The notes under the pieces were generated by a model that saw only the letters and a list, made by a program, of their open reading frames with translations, was not told where the DNA came from and made no database searches. From Paenibacillus woosongensis (lineage in GTDB: Bacteria; Bacillota; Bacilli; Paenibacillales; Paenibacillaceae): DNA of 64,000 bases. The DNA lies in the NCBI RefSeq assembly GCF_009725165.1, contig NZ_WNZW01000004.1:62001-126000 (forward strand), in the 5' to 3' direction. Positions 7,234 to 16,961 of the stretch are shown here, one piece after another (position 1 is the first letter of the stretch; each line of letters starts with the position of its first letter). Position numbers and translations under genes: made by a program.

Positions 7234-7893
7234 ATTTTTTTGCCGAGTGAACAACAGCATCAGGAATGAAATGAAAATGATCGTAATGGTCCAGGCCCAG
7301 GCTAAATCGGTATTCCCCGTATCGACCGCGACATAGATGGCTGTGGGAAGCGTCTGGGTTTTGCCTGGAATATTGCCAGCGAACATGACGGTGGCTCCAA
7401 ATTCCCCTAATCCCCGGGCAAACCCAAGAATATAGGCCGTAATCAGAGATTGCTTGCTAAGCGGCAGTGTAATATAGCGGAATACTTGCCACTCGCTGGC
7501 TCCGCTGGATCGCCCCGCATCCTCCAGCTCTCGATCGACCGAAGCGAACGCAGATTTCATCGTCTGGTAAACGAGCGGAAACGAGACGACGATGGAGGCA
7601 ATGACCGCTGCCCACCAAGAAAATATGAGCGGTGAGGAGAATAGCCATTCAACGGCACGGCCGATCCCGCTCCTTCTGCCCAGGAGGACGAGCAGCAAAA
7701 AACCTATCACCGTCGGGGGCAGAACCAGCGGAAGCATAAGTATGGTCTCCAGTGCAATTTTGCCCTTCCATGTCCGGCTGGCCATCCAGCGGGCTATGGC
7801 TGTGCCGAGAATCGTGACCAGCACGCTGGACAGCAGGGCGACTTGCAGGGATAGGCGGATCGGCTGCCAAAATTCATGCCATGGTATTTGCAT
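7222..7893 (-). CDS. modB: Molybdate ABC transporter permease ModB
   Basis: A 223-aa membrane permease with about five hydrophobic segments and the cytoplasmic loop motif EDAGRSSGASEWQVFRYITLPL (EAA loop, contacts the ATPase), followed by ARGLGEFGATVMFAGNIPGKTQT, a hallmark of molybdate/sulfate permeases. It passes molybdate across the membrane. Its ATG lies two bases after the modA stop, so translation is coupled. No modC ATPase gene is adjacent; the downstream neighbour converges. Molybdate uptake fits the neighbouring molybdoenzyme NarG and the moa genes. Confidence 0.92.
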   Translation of the reverse strand: MQIPWHEFWQPIRLSLQVALLSSVLVTILGTAIARWMASRTWKGKIALETILMLPLVLPPTVIGFLLLVLLGRRSGIGRAVEWLFSSPLIFSWWAAVIASIVVSFPLVYQTMKSAFASVDRELEDAGRSSGASEWQVFRYITLPLSKQSLITAYILGFARGLGEFGATVMFAGNIPGKTQTLPTAIYVAVDTGNTDLAWAWTITIIFISFLMLLFTRQKNKKW

Positions 7894-7895
7894 GC

Positions 7896-8675
7896 TTATA
7901 AGGACTGTGCCGGAGTGAAGCCGTACCTAACAAAAACATCCAGCGCTTCTTGGGAGTGAAGATAGTTGTACAGCTCCGCCGCCTCCTTGCCATGTTTAGT
8001 GGACTTGATGACGCCAACTGGATACTCGACAGGAGTATAAATCGCAGGATCAACGGGAAAGGCGATCTTTACCTTTGCAGAGGTCAGCGCGTCAGACTCG
8101 TAGACAAAACCTGCATCGGCATTGCCGGTCTCTACATATTGCAGAACCTGCCGAACATCCTTGGCTTGAACCACTTTAGGCTGAAGGATGTCCCACAGCC
8201 CGGCGGATATTAGAGCTTCTCTAGCATAGCTTCCGGCAGGAACGCTTTCTGGAATTCCTACTGCGATCATTTTAATGCGGGTGTCCTTCAAGTCTTCCAT
8301 TCCCTGAACCTCGTCTAATTGGTCATCAGGTATGACCACGACAAGCTTATTTGTCAGCAGATTCATGTGCTGCTTGGCATCAATGATGTTTTGATCCAGA
8401 AGAAGATTCATATTGTTAGCTGCTGCCGAGAGAAATAAATCGACAGGCGCACCTTGCTCGATTTGTTTCTGCAAGGCGCCGGAGCCCCCGAAATTAAACG
8501 TGAGCTTAACGGCAGGATGCTGTGCTTCATAGGAGGCTTGGATTTGTTTCATAGCGTCGGTAAGGCTTGCTGCCGCTGAAATGGTTAATTCCACCTGCTC
8601 ATCGGAAACGGTGCTGCAGCCGGTAAATACGAGGGATATGAATAGGAAGGCGGGAAAGATTCGCAGGCTTCTCAT
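7896..8675 (-). CDS. modA: Molybdate-binding lipoprotein ModA
   Basis: The 259-aa product begins with a lipoprotein signal (MRSLRIFPAFLFISLVFTGC, lipidated Cys20). It continues with ISAAASLTDAMKQIQ, FNFGGSGALQKQIEQGAPVDLFLSA and a late NADAGFVYESDAL, all hallmarks of the molybdate-binding ModA/WtpA fold. It captures molybdate outside the membrane and delivers it to ModB. The start at 8675 is supported by AAGGGAG ten bases upstream and by where the signal peptide begins; the frame is open to 8732. It is the first gene of modAB and diverges from narG, so both may respond to nitrate or anaerobic conditions. Confidence 0.92.
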   Translation of the reverse strand: MRSLRIFPAFLFISLVFTGCSTVSDEQVELTISAAASLTDAMKQIQASYEAQHPAVKLTFNFGGSGALQKQIEQGAPVDLFLSAAANNMNLLLDQNIIDAKQHMNLLTNKLVVVIPDDQLDEVQGMEDLKDTRIKMIAVGIPESVPAGSYAREALISAGLWDILQPKVVQAKDVRQVLQYVETGNADAGFVYESDALTSAKVKIAFPVDPAIYTPVEYPVGVIKSTKHGKEAAELYNYLHSQEALDVFVRYGFTPAQSL

Positions 8676-8730
8676 ACGTACAAACTCCCTTTCAAATAAT
8701 GATCCAGTATCGTTAGACGATTTGCGTTTC

Positions 8731-8760
8731 ATTATAAGTGGTTGCGGCCCGGGGAGTAAA
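8731..8760 (-). promoter_or_regulatory. SigA-type promoter of modAB
   Basis: On the minus strand TTTACT, an 18-base spacer and TATAAT (plus-strand 8731-8736) precede the modA start by about 55 bases. Confidence 0.55.
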
Positions 8761-8797
8761 CCCTTTATGCCCCAGAAAAGCCGATTCCAGAGAGAAA

Positions 8798-8864
8798 GAG
8801 GGATTTCCCCGAAACGATATCAGGACTTCCCCTTATAGGAATGAGAATGGCTCCCTTTCATAAT
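8798..8864 (+). promoter_or_regulatory. narG promoter with two NreC-like boxes
   Basis: Two sites resemble the staphylococcal NreC motif TAGGG-N4-CCCTA: GAGGGATTTCCCCG (8798-8811) and CAGGACTTCCCCTT (8821-8834). A -10 hexamer CATAAT follows at 8859-8864 without a good -35, as expected of an activator-dependent promoter. The distance from the second box centre to the -10 is 31.5 bases, the same as at narK. Confidence 0.6.
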
Positions 8865-8936
8865 GAATGTATAAGAATAGACAAATTATTGGTTCCCGCC
8901 TATCTTTGTCATTCTGCAGAAGGAGTGATTCATCCA

Positions 8937-11900
8937 GTGAAACGTAAATTCGGACTGAGATTTTTCAAACCGATAGAAAGCTACTCCGAGAATTGGTCGA
9001 TTCTTGAAGAGAAGGATCGCACTTGGGAGAATATGTACCGCGGGCGTTGGGCGCATGACAAGGTCGTCCGCACGACGCACGGCGTTAATTGCACCGGCTC
9101 CTGCAGCTGGAAGGTATTCGTGAAGAATGGAATCATTACCTGGGAGAACCAGCAAATCGATTATCCGTCATGCGGCCCGGATATGCCGGAGTTTGAACCG
9201 CGCGGCTGCCCTCGCGGCGCTTCATTTTCCTGGTATGAATACAGTCCGCTGCGTGTGAAGTATCCATATATGCGGGGCCGGCTCTTGAGAATGTGGAAGC
9301 AAGCCCTGAAGGAAACGACCGATCCGGTAGCCGCTTGGGCAAGCATTGTGGAAAATCCCGAAAAGGCAAGATCCTACAAGCAGGCCCGGGGTAAAGGGGG
9401 CCATGTCCGTGTATCCTGGGAGGATGCAACGCAACTGATTTCGGCGCAGCTCATTTACACGATCCGCAAGTATGGCCCGGATCGGATTGCCGGCTTTACG
9501 CCGATTCCTGCGATGTCGATGATCAGCTACGCATCGGGAGCCCGATTCATCTCTTTATTGGGCGGCGAAATGCTTAGCTTCTATGACTGGTATGCCGACC
9601 TTCCGCCCGCCTCTCCGCAAATATGGGGCGAGCAGACGGATGTACCGGAATCTAGCGATTGGTACAACTCAGGTTACCTGATTATGTGGGGCTCTAACGT
9701 ACCGCTTACGCGTACACCAGACGCTCATTTTATGACTGAGGTTCGCTATAAAGGCACCAAAGTGGTGTCCGTGGCGCCGGACTATGCCGAAAACGTCAAG
9801 TTTGCAGACAACTGGCTGGCCCCGAATCCAGGGACGGACGCGGCGATTGCCCAAGCGATGACCCATGTTATTTTGAGCGAGTTCTATCATGAACGTCAGG
9901 AGCCGATGTTCCTTGATTATGCCAAACAATATACAGACATGCCGTTCCTTATTCTTCTGGATCCACATGAAGGCAGCTACAAAGCAGGGCGCTTCCTGCG
10001 GGCCAGTGATTTAGGGGATGCATCGCAGCATGCGGAGTGGAAGCCGGTCATTCTCGACGAAGCCACAGATGAGATTACGGTTCCTAATGGAACGATGGGG
10101 CAGCGGTGGGAGAAGGACAAGAAGTGGAACCTGATTCTGGAGCGCGAAGACGGAACGAGGGTCAAGCCGGCGCTGTCCGTAGAGGCTCATGGCGCACAGT
10201 GGGAAGAGATGGTGTTCCCGTTCTTTGATCAGTCCGGAAATGGAACGTTCAAGCGTTCGATCCCAGCCCGGAAAATCCAGCTGGCCGATGGCACAGAACG
10301 TCTAGTTGTTACCGTATATGACCTAATGCTGAGCCAATATGGCGTGCGGCGCAGCGGCAGTGAACATGAGGCAACCGGATATGATGACGCATCCACACAC
10401 TATACGCCCGCATGGCAGGAAGCGATCACAGGGGTCAAGTCATCCATCGTCATTCAAATTGCCCGTGAATTCGCCCAGAATTCATTGGATACAGGGGGAC
10501 GCTCTATGATTATTATGGGCGCCGGGATTAATCACTGGTTTAACAGTGATACGATCTACCGTTCCATTCTGAATCTGGTCATACTGACCGCATCACAAGG
10601 TGTGAACGGCGGCGGTTGGGCGCATTATGTAGGCCAGGAGAAATGCCGTCCGATCGAAGGCTGGTCCACGGTTGCCTTTGCCAAGGACTGGCAGGGCGCT
10701 TCGCGCCAGCAGAATGCTACATCTTTCTTCTATTTTGCAACGGATCAATGGAAATACGAGGAGACGGGTACGAATTCATTGAAATCGCCTACCGGGGGAG
10801 AGGTTCGTTACCAGCATCCTGCGGACTACAACGTGCTTGCTGCTCGTTTGGGCTGGCTGCCGTCCTATCCGCAGTTTAACAAGAGCAGCCTCGCCTTTGC
10901 CGAAGAAGCTGGAACAACAGATCACGGCAGCATTATTCAACACACCTTGGATCAAATCATATCCGGAGACACCAAGTTTGCTATTGAAGATCCGGATGCA
11001 CCGGAGAATTTCCCGCGCACCTTATTTGTGTGGCGTTCGAATCTGATATCCAGCTCGGCGAAGGGGCAGGAGTATTTCATGAAGCACTTGCTCGGTGCCG
11101 CAGATGGGCTGTTGTCTACGCCGAATGAGGAGGAGAAACCTGAAGAGATCACCTGGCGTGAAGATGTTGAAGGAAAGCTGGATTTGCTCGTCGCCTTGGA
11201 TTTCCGGATGACATCGACGCCGATGTATGCCGATATTGTGCTGCCTGCGGCGACCTGGTATGAGAAGACAGATTTGTCTTCTACAGATATGCATCCGTTC
11301 GTGCACCCGTTCAACCCGGCGGTCGATCCGTTATGGGAATCCCGTTCGGACTGGGATATTTACCGGACGATTGCCAAAGTTTTCTCGGACATGGCGAAGG
11401 AGCAACTTCCCGGCGTATATAAGGATGTCGTAACTACGCCGCTTGTCCATGACTCTGTGAATGAAATTGCCCAGCCATACGGAGTCATCAAGGATTGGCA
11501 TAAAGGGGAGATTGAACCGATCCCCGGCAAGACCATGCCGAACCTGACCATTGTCGAACGCGACTACACGAAAATTTATGACAAATATATTACCCTTGGA
11601 CCGAATTTAAGTACGGGCAAGGTGGGGGCGCACGGTGTCAGCTTCTCTGTTGCCGAGGAATATGAGGAATTGAAACGCATCAACGGCACTTATCATGACG
11701 CTTCGATCAAAAATGGGCTGCCAAAGCTCCAGACCGCTCGCCACGCCGCAGACGCCATCCTGAATCTGTCGTCCGCGACGAATGGCAGGGTATCCCAGCG
11801 CGCATGGGAATCGGCGGAGCAGGATACGGGCGTCGCGCTTAAAGATATTTCCGCCGACCGGGCAGCTGAGCGAATTACGTTCCAGAGCATTACGGTACAG

Positions 11901-12602
11901 CCGCGCGAAGTCATTCCTACCCCGGTATTCAGCGGATCCAATAAAATGGGGCGGCGTTATTCCCCATTCACCACGAATATCGAGCGCCTTGTTCCATTCC
12001 GCACGCTTACAGGCAGACAGCATTTCTATATCGATCATGAGCTGTTCCTGCAATTTGGCGAAGCATTGCCGGTCTATAAGCCGACCTTGCCGCCCATGGT
12101 GTTCGGCCCTCGGGACAAGCAAATTACCGGCGGCACGGATTCGCTTGTGCTGCGCTATTTAACGCCGCATGGCAAATGGAATATTCACAGCATGTATCAG
12201 GATAATCTCCATATGCTGACCTTGTTCCGCGGCGGCCCGACGGTCTGGATCAACGACGAGGATGCGGCTGCCCATCAGATTCAAGATAATGATTGGCTTG
12301 AAGTGTACAATCGCAACGGCGTTGTTACAGCGCGGGCTGTCGTTAGCCATCGCATGCCGAAAGGCACGATGTTCATGTATCACGCGCAGGATAAGCATAT
12401 TAACGTTCCAGGCTCCGAGATTACGAAAGAACGCGGCGGAAGCCACAATGCGCCGACGCGAATTCACGTTAAGCCAACGCAAATGGTAGGCGGCTACGCC
12501 CAACTCAGCTATGGCTTCAACTATTACGGACCGATCGGAAACCAGCGGGATGTCTATGTTGCGGTCCGTAAGATGAAGGAGGTTGACTGGCTTGAAGATT
12601 AA
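8937..12602 (+). CDS. narG: Respiratory nitrate reductase alpha subunit NarG
   Basis: Catalytic subunit of membrane-bound nitrate reductase, which reduces nitrate to nitrite at a molybdenum bis-MGD centre on the cytoplasmic face. The 1221-aa length is normal. Ligands of the FS0 [4Fe-4S] cluster are visible as H48, C52, C56 and C91 (THGVNCTGSCSW and EPRGCPRGA). The DWYNSGYLIMWGSNVPLTRTPDAHF region is the conserved cofactor-binding segment. GTG 8937 was chosen: AAGGAGTG lies 9 bases upstream and the protein then begins as typical NarG; the frame is open back to 8841, inside the promoter. It heads narGHJI, which runs with small overlaps. NreC-like boxes upstream indicate nitrate and oxygen control. 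Confidence 0.97.
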   Translation: MKRKFGLRFFKPIESYSENWSILEEKDRTWENMYRGRWAHDKVVRTTHGVNCTGSCSWKVFVKNGIITWENQQIDYPSCGPDMPEFEPRGCPRGASFSWYEYSPLRVKYPYMRGRLLRMWKQALKETTDPVAAWASIVENPEKARSYKQARGKGGHVRVSWEDATQLISAQLIYTIRKYGPDRIAGFTPIPAMSMISYASGARFISLLGGEMLSFYDWYADLPPASPQIWGEQTDVPESSDWYNSGYLIMWGSNVPLTRTPDAHFMTEVRYKGTKVVSVAPDYAENVKFADNWLAPNPGTDAAIAQAMTHVILSEFYHERQEPMFLDYAKQYTDMPFLILLDPHEGSYKAGRFLRASDLGDASQHAEWKPVILDEATDEITVPNGTMGQRWEKDKKWNLILEREDGTRVKPALSVEAHGAQWEEMVFPFFDQSGNGTFKRSIPARKIQLADGTERLVVTVYDLMLSQYGVRRSGSEHEATGYDDASTHYTPAWQEAITGVKSSIVIQIAREFAQNSLDTGGRSMIIMGAGINHWFNSDTIYRSILNLVILTASQGVNGGGWAHYVGQEKCRPIEGWSTVAFAKDWQGASRQQNATSFFYFATDQWKYEETGTNSLKSPTGGEVRYQHPADYNVLAARLGWLPSYPQFNKSSLAFAEEAGTTDHGSIIQHTLDQIISGDTKFAIEDPDAPENFPRTLFVWRSNLISSSAKGQEYFMKHLLGAADGLLSTPNEEEKPEEITWREDVEGKLDLLVALDFRMTSTPMYADIVLPAATWYEKTDLSSTDMHPFVHPFNPAVDPLWESRSDWDIYRTIAKVFSDMAKEQLPGVYKDVVTTPLVHDSVNEIAQPYGVIKDWHKGEIEPIPGKTMPNLTIVERDYTKIYDKYITLGPNLSTGKVGAHGVSFSVAEEYEELKRINGTYHDASIKNGLPKLQTARHAADAILNLSSATNGRVSQRAWESAEQDTGVALKDISADRAAERITFQSITVQPREVIPTPVFSGSNKMGRRYSPFTTNIERLVPFRTLTGRQHFYIDHELFLQFGEALPVYKPTLPPMVFGPRDKQITGGTDSLVLRYLTPHGKWNIHSMYQDNLHMLTLFRGGPTVWINDEDAAAHQIQDNDWLEVYNRNGVVTARAVVSHRMPKGTMFMYHAQDKHINVPGSEITKERGGSHNAPTRIHVKPTQMVGGYAQLSYGFNYYGPIGNQRDVYVAVRKMKEVDWLED

Positions 12603-14124
12603 AGCGCAAATCGCCATGGTCATGAATTTGGATAAATGCATAGGGTGCCATACCTGCAGCGTGACCTGTAAGAGCACTTGGACGAACCGTCCAGGCGCGG
12701 AATACATGTGGTTCAACAACGTGGAGACGAAGCCGGGCATCGGCTATCCGAAGCGCTGGGAGGATCAGGAGCAATATAAGGGCGGCTGGACGCTGAAGAA
12801 CGGCAAGCTTGAATTGAAATCCGGGAACAAGCTGTCCAAGATCGCCCTCGGCAAAATCTTTCACAACCCGGATATGCCTGAAATGAAGGATTATTACGAG
12901 CCGTGGAACTACAACTATGAGCATCTCACTACTGCGGGCGAGAAGAAGCACCAGCCGGTGGCCCGTCCGAAGTCGGCCATTACGGGCGACCACATGGAGC
13001 TGGAATGGGGCCCCAACTGGGAAGACGATCTGGCGGGCGCCCATGTTACAGGGCCGAGGGATCCGAACATCGAGAAGATCGAAGAAGAGATTAAGTTCAC
13101 TTTCGAGCAGGCCTTCATGATGTATTTGCCGCGTCTTTGCGAGCATTGCCTGAATCCGAGCTGCGTGGCGTCCTGCCCCTCGGGAGCGATGTACAAGCGC
13201 GATGAGGACGGCATCGTCCTTGTCGATCAGGAGGCCTGCCGCGGCTGGCGTTATTGCATGACAGGCTGCCCGTACAAAAAAGTGTATTTCAACTGGCAGA
13301 CAAATAAGGCGGAGAAGTGCACCTTCTGCTTCCCGCGGATCGAAGCCGGGCTTCCGACGGTATGCTCCGAGACATGTACAGGACGTATCCGCTACCTCGG
13401 CGTATTGCTGTACGATGCCGACCGTGTGCAGGAGGCGGCTTCTATGCCGGACGAGAGAGATTTGTATCAAGCTCAATGCGACTTGTTCCTTGATCCGAAT
13501 GATCCCGCCGTCATCGCGCAGGCCCGTGCAGACGGCTTAACGGAGGAGTGGATCGAGGCGGCGCAGAACTCACCGGTTTACAAGCTTGCGATCGAATATA
13601 AGCTGGCCTTCCCATTGCATCCGGAATACCGGACATTGCCGATGGTATGGTACGTTCCACCGCTGAGCCCGATCATGAATTACTTTGAAGGCAAGGATTC
13701 GATTCAGAACCCGGATATGATTTTCCCGGCGATTGAAGAAATGAGAATGCCTATACAGTATTTAGCGAATATGTTAACCGCCGGCGATCCTGAGCCTGTA
13801 AAAGAATCGCTGCAGCGTCTGGCGATGATGCGTTCATATATGAGATCCGCGCAGACGGACAAAGCCTTTGACGAGGGACGGCTGAATCGACTGGGATTAA
13901 CCGCGCACCAGACCGAGCAAATCTACCGTTTGTTAGCTATTGCCAAATATGAGGACCGGTTCGTAATCCCGACATCACATAAAGAAACGTATTTGGACAC
14001 TTACCACGCCCAGGGCTCTGCGGGCTTTGGGATGGATTGCGGGGGCTGCGGAATTAGCGGATCATCTGGAACGAACAGTGCGAAACAAGAAGATCATTTC
14101 TATGGGGGAATATGGCGTGATTAA
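12592..14124 (+). CDS. narH: Nitrate reductase beta subunit NarH
   Basis: NarH carries four iron-sulfur clusters that pass electrons from NarI to NarG. All four cysteine groups are visible: CIGCHTCSVTC, CEHCLNPSCVASC, CRGWRYCMTGC (with the Trp replacing a Cys, giving the [3Fe-4S] cluster) and CTFCFPRIEAGLPTVCSETC. Length is 510 aa, slightly above the Bacillus protein, with a Gly/Ser-rich C-terminal tail. TTG 12592 was chosen since AAGGAGG lies 9 bases upstream and the protein then starts MKIKAQIAMVMNLDKC, as in homologues; a TTG at 12583 touches the binding site. It overlaps narG by 11 bases, pointing to translational coupling. Confidence 0.96.
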   Translation: MKIKAQIAMVMNLDKCIGCHTCSVTCKSTWTNRPGAEYMWFNNVETKPGIGYPKRWEDQEQYKGGWTLKNGKLELKSGNKLSKIALGKIFHNPDMPEMKDYYEPWNYNYEHLTTAGEKKHQPVARPKSAITGDHMELEWGPNWEDDLAGAHVTGPRDPNIEKIEEEIKFTFEQAFMMYLPRLCEHCLNPSCVASCPSGAMYKRDEDGIVLVDQEACRGWRYCMTGCPYKKVYFNWQTNKAEKCTFCFPRIEAGLPTVCSETCTGRIRYLGVLLYDADRVQEAASMPDERDLYQAQCDLFLDPNDPAVIAQARADGLTEEWIEAAQNSPVYKLAIEYKLAFPLHPEYRTLPMVWYVPPLSPIMNYFEGKDSIQNPDMIFPAIEEMRMPIQYLANMLTAGDPEPVKESLQRLAMMRSYMRSAQTDKAFDEGRLNRLGLTAHQTEQIYRLLAIAKYEDRFVIPTSHKETYLDTYHAQGSAGFGMDCGGCGISGSSGTNSAKQEDHFYGGIWRD

Positions 14125-14686
14125 TATCGAGAAGCTGTATGAATACAAGCATATATTCGGTTTTTTCGCCCAGCAGTTAACGTACCCGGAGAAACTGCAT
14201 TACCATCCGTCCATCGTCGAAGAGCTGCTAACCCCCAATGACCCGGCTTATGAGCCTGTGAGGAGATTTTGGGATTTGATACATGGCTTCAGTATGGAGC
14301 AAATGGAAGAGCTGTACGTACAGACCTTTGATTTTCAGAAGGATTCAACCTTATATATGACTTATTTTAAATTTGAAGATACCAAGGAACGCGGGCAGAT
14401 GCTGGCCAAACTGAAAATCCTGTATCAGATGTTCGGGCTGGAAATGCCGGATCATGAGCTGCCCGATTATTTGCCGCTGATGTGTGAATTTATTTACGCT
14501 GCGAATTGGCAAGCTAACGCGCAAGCCGAGAAGGATTTTAGCGTGTTGGCAGGCGTTATTGAGGATGGCACCTATCATTTGCTGAAATCGCTGGAAAAGA
14601 GTGAGAACCCCTATTATCACCTGATCAAGGGCTTGCGGGAAACGCTTAAGGCTTGCGTCAGACAGGAGGTGCAAAACGAGCAATGA
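14117..14686 (+). CDS. narJ: Nitrate reductase assembly chaperone NarJ
   Basis: NarJ is a cytoplasmic chaperone that binds the NarG N-terminus and helps insert the molybdenum cofactor before membrane attachment. The 189-aa product is all-helical and acidic, with the family features FFAQQLTYPEKLHYHPS near the N-terminus and VQTFDFQKDSTLYMTYF in the centre. The start is uncertain: GTG 14117 has GGGGGA eight bases upstream and gives the usual length, while ATG 14102 in frame has a weaker site. Either way it overlaps the end of narH. It shares an ATGA overlap with narI. Confidence 0.92.
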   Translation: MINIEKLYEYKHIFGFFAQQLTYPEKLHYHPSIVEELLTPNDPAYEPVRRFWDLIHGFSMEQMEELYVQTFDFQKDSTLYMTYFKFEDTKERGQMLAKLKILYQMFGLEMPDHELPDYLPLMCEFIYAANWQANAQAEKDFSVLAGVIEDGTYHLLKSLEKSENPYYHLIKGLRETLKACVRQEVQNEQ

Positions 14687-15375
14687 GCTTATGGGATCAA
14701 TTTCTGTGGGTGATTTTCCCGTATCTTTGCCTCGTAATATTCGTTGTGGGCCATATCTACCGTTACCGCCATGATCAATTCCACTGGACAGCCAAGTCCA
14801 GCGAATTTATCGAGAAGAAGCATCTGAGGCTCGGCAGCTTGATGTTCCATCTTAGCATTATTCCCGTTGCCTTCGGACATATCGCCGGCTTGGGAATCCC
14901 TAAAGAGTGGGTACAATCTCTCGGGATTAATGATCATCTGTATCACCTCGGCGCGACATATATCGGGGGATTATTCGGATTCATCACATTGGGAGGAATG
15001 CTGCTGCTGACCGCCAGGCGCCTGACGATTAAAAGTGTGAGAAGACTAAGCTCCGCATCGGACATTATCGTAAATCTGGTATTGTTATTTATTGTCATCA
15101 TGGGCATGTACAGTACAATCGTTACGAATGCCGTCCAGCCTGACTTCGATTATCGCTCGACAATATCCGTGTGGTTCCGGAATTTGTTCATCCTTCGTCC
15201 TGAAGCTGGCTTAATGGCAGATGTGCCGCTTTCGTTTAAAATTCACATTTTGGCCGCCTTCTTCATTTTGGGGATGTGGCCATTTACTAGGCTCGTTCAC
15301 GTCTGGAGCGTTCCATTGAATTATGTGGGGAGAAGTTATATTCTATACAGAAAGAACCGTAAACAAGGAATGTAG
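14683..15375 (+). CDS. narI: Nitrate reductase gamma subunit NarI (cytochrome b)
   Basis: NarI anchors the NarGH complex in the membrane, oxidises menaquinol and carries two b haems. The 230-aa product has five hydrophobic spans. Candidate haem-ligand histidines occur in the first helix region (VVGHIYRYRHDQFHW), in MFHLSIIPVAFGHIAG and in LVHVWSVPLNYVGR near the C-terminus. ATG 14683 overlaps the narJ stop as ATGA, with GGAGGTG about 12 bases upstream. It ends the structural operon; nreA follows after 51 bases with no clear terminator, so read-through into nreABC is likely. Confidence 0.95.
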   Translation: MSLWDQFLWVIFPYLCLVIFVVGHIYRYRHDQFHWTAKSSEFIEKKHLRLGSLMFHLSIIPVAFGHIAGLGIPKEWVQSLGINDHLYHLGATYIGGLFGFITLGGMLLLTARRLTIKSVRRLSSASDIIVNLVLLFIVIMGMYSTIVTNAVQPDFDYRSTISVWFRNLFILRPEAGLMADVPLSFKIHILAAFFILGMWPFTRLVHVWSVPLNYVGRSYILYRKNRKQGM

Positions 15376-15426
15376 AGAGAAGGCTTGATGCCTTCTTTCT
15401 TTTCAATAAGCAGGGGTGTAAACAGG

Positions 15427-15891
15427 ATGAAGGATGAACCTAATTTTGATTGTCAGCAAGCGATTGATTCCCTTCGGGAACGATTTGCTTTTGATTTTGT
15501 CTCGATTGCGCTAGTCCAGTCTGCAGCCGATCAATTTGTGCTGACCTGGCAGTACGCATCAGGCAATTTGAACGAACGCTACAAACGGATTGTACTGCAT
15601 TCGGGCAAGGGAATCGCTGGTATGGTGTTCAAGACGGGAAAGCCGATGATCATTCAAAATATAGCCGAAGAACTCGATCCTAACGATTTATTCAATTATC
15701 CGATTATCGTCGCGGAGCAGCTTCAAACCGTATGCGCTGTCCCTCTATGGAAGGAAAGCCGCGTGGATGGCGTGTTGTTGGTAGGCTTTCGTGAAGGAAA
15801 CCGTTTAACATCTGCCTTGCTCGATGAATTCAGGCAATATATAGACCCGTCATTCGGCCCCTATTTCACCAGAGAGCTGATAGAGGAGTGA
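15427..15891 (+). CDS. nreA: NreA-like GAF-domain nitrate receptor
   Basis: A 154-aa single GAF domain protein. In Staphylococcus, NreA binds nitrate and, when empty, holds back the kinase NreB, so that target genes are induced only with nitrate and without oxygen. Here the GAF core is recognisable from FDFVSIALVQS through VLHSGKGIAGMVFKTGKPMIIQNI to VCAVPLWKESRVDGVLLVGFREG. ATG 15427 has AGGGGTG upstream; the earlier ATG at 15385 overlaps no binding site. The assignment rests on position directly before nreB and nreC (overlap of a few bases with nreB) as much as on sequence. Confidence 0.85.
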   Translation: MKDEPNFDCQQAIDSLRERFAFDFVSIALVQSAADQFVLTWQYASGNLNERYKRIVLHSGKGIAGMVFKTGKPMIIQNIAEELDPNDLFNYPIIVAEQLQTVCAVPLWKESRVDGVLLVGFREGNRLTSALLDEFRQYIDPSFGPYFTRELIEE

Positions 15892-15896
15892 GTCCT

Positions 15897-16961
15897 TTGC
15901 CCGATATCTCCATGTCCGATCTGCTAGGGAGCATGTATAAGAACAGCAGCGAGGCCATATTTTTCGTTAATTCAGAGGGAGAAATCCTCCATATGAACCC
16001 GGCCGCGGAGAATATCCTGGATCTGGATGTGATCGAACAGATGCATAAGGGAGAGGCGGTCTCGATTTGCAATTCCTGTGCCGGATATATGAGTGAAGAG
16101 GCGATGATCTCCTGTGTAAATTGTTTTTTGAGAAATACGAAGGAAGACTTCTCCTCCTTTCAAGTGTATTTGAATACGCGGGGCAAAGGGCTCGTTCCCT
16201 ATGCAGCAAGCTTCCATGTGATCGATGAAAAGGAAGGCATCCGCGTCTTCATGCTGCTTAACTTAACGAAGCAATACCGGACTCAGGAAATGCTGTACCA
16301 GACCAATATGACCAAATATGTGATCAAAGCGCAGGAGGACGAGCGCAAGCGGATTTCGCGCGAGCTGCATGATAGTGTTGCGCAGGAGCTGTTAAGCTCC
16401 CTCGTCGATTTGCGCGTTCTCAAATATATGAATGCCGATGAGGTCGTACTGAACAAATTACAGCAGACAGAAGCCTCATTAACCCGGCTGCTCGATGATA
16501 TCCGGCGGCTGGCTGTGGAATTGCGTCCGGCGTCATTGGATGATTTCGGACTGGAGGCGGCTTTTCGCTCCCATTTCAAATGGCTGGAGAAAAACTACGG
16601 GCTGCTGATCGATTTTAAGGCTGAGCTATCCGCTGCTAGATACAGTAATGAGATGGAGACCGTCGTTTACCGGATTTGTCAGGAAGCGGTACTGAACGCG
16701 CTAAAATACGCGAATACAGATGAAATCCAGGTCAGGCTGTTTGAAGAGGACCGCGAGCTGCAGCTCATTGTACAGGATGCAGGCTCAGGCTTCCAGATGA
16801 ACACGAGGGACCCTAAAGGAACAGGGCTCGGCTTGTTCGGTATGCGGGAGCGTGCTGAGCTTGTGCATGGCCAATTGATTATTTTATCGGAGGTGGGCGT
16901 AGGTACGACGATCCATCTGCGTATTCCATTGTCGCCAAACGAAGGAGGGGATACGGAATGA
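15897..16961 (+). CDS. nreB: Oxygen-sensing histidine kinase NreB
   Basis: NreB is a cytoplasmic kinase whose N-terminal PAS domain binds an oxygen-labile [4Fe-4S] cluster; the cluster form autophosphorylates and activates NreC. The four ligand cysteines are at 58, 61, 73 and 76 (CNSC and CVNC), with almost the same numbering as the staphylococcal protein. The H box [12 protein letters not shown] gives the phosphorylated His158, and the C-terminal HATPase has DAGSGF and [14 protein letters not shown]. No transmembrane segment is present, as expected. TTG 15897 has GAGGAG at a good distance; a GTG at 15888 overlapping the nreA stop is the alternative. ATGA overlap with nreC. Confidence 0.95.
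   Translation: MPDISMSDLLGSMYKNSSEAIFFVNSEGEILHMNPAAENILDLDVIEQMHKGEAVSICNSCAGYMSEEAMISCVNCFLRNTKEDFSSFQVYLNTRGKGLVPYAASFHVIDEKEGIRVFMLLNLTKQYRTQEMLYQTNMTKYVIKAQEDERKRISRELHDSVAQELLSSLVDLRVLKYMNADEVVLNKLQQTEASLTRLLDDIRRLAVELRPASLDDFGLEAAFRSHFKWLEKNYGLLIDFKAELSAARYSNEMETVVYRICQEAVLNALKYANTDEIQVRLFEEDRELQLIVQDAGSGFQMNTRDPKGTGLGLFGMRERAELVHGQLIILSEVGVGTTIHLRIPLSPNEGGDTE

Noticed and set aside
12517..13476. Long open frame antisense to narH (319 codons)
   Set aside because: It lies opposite a strongly conserved NarH with all cluster cysteines, has no ribosome binding site and its translation has low-complexity His/Arg-rich content typical of shadow frames.
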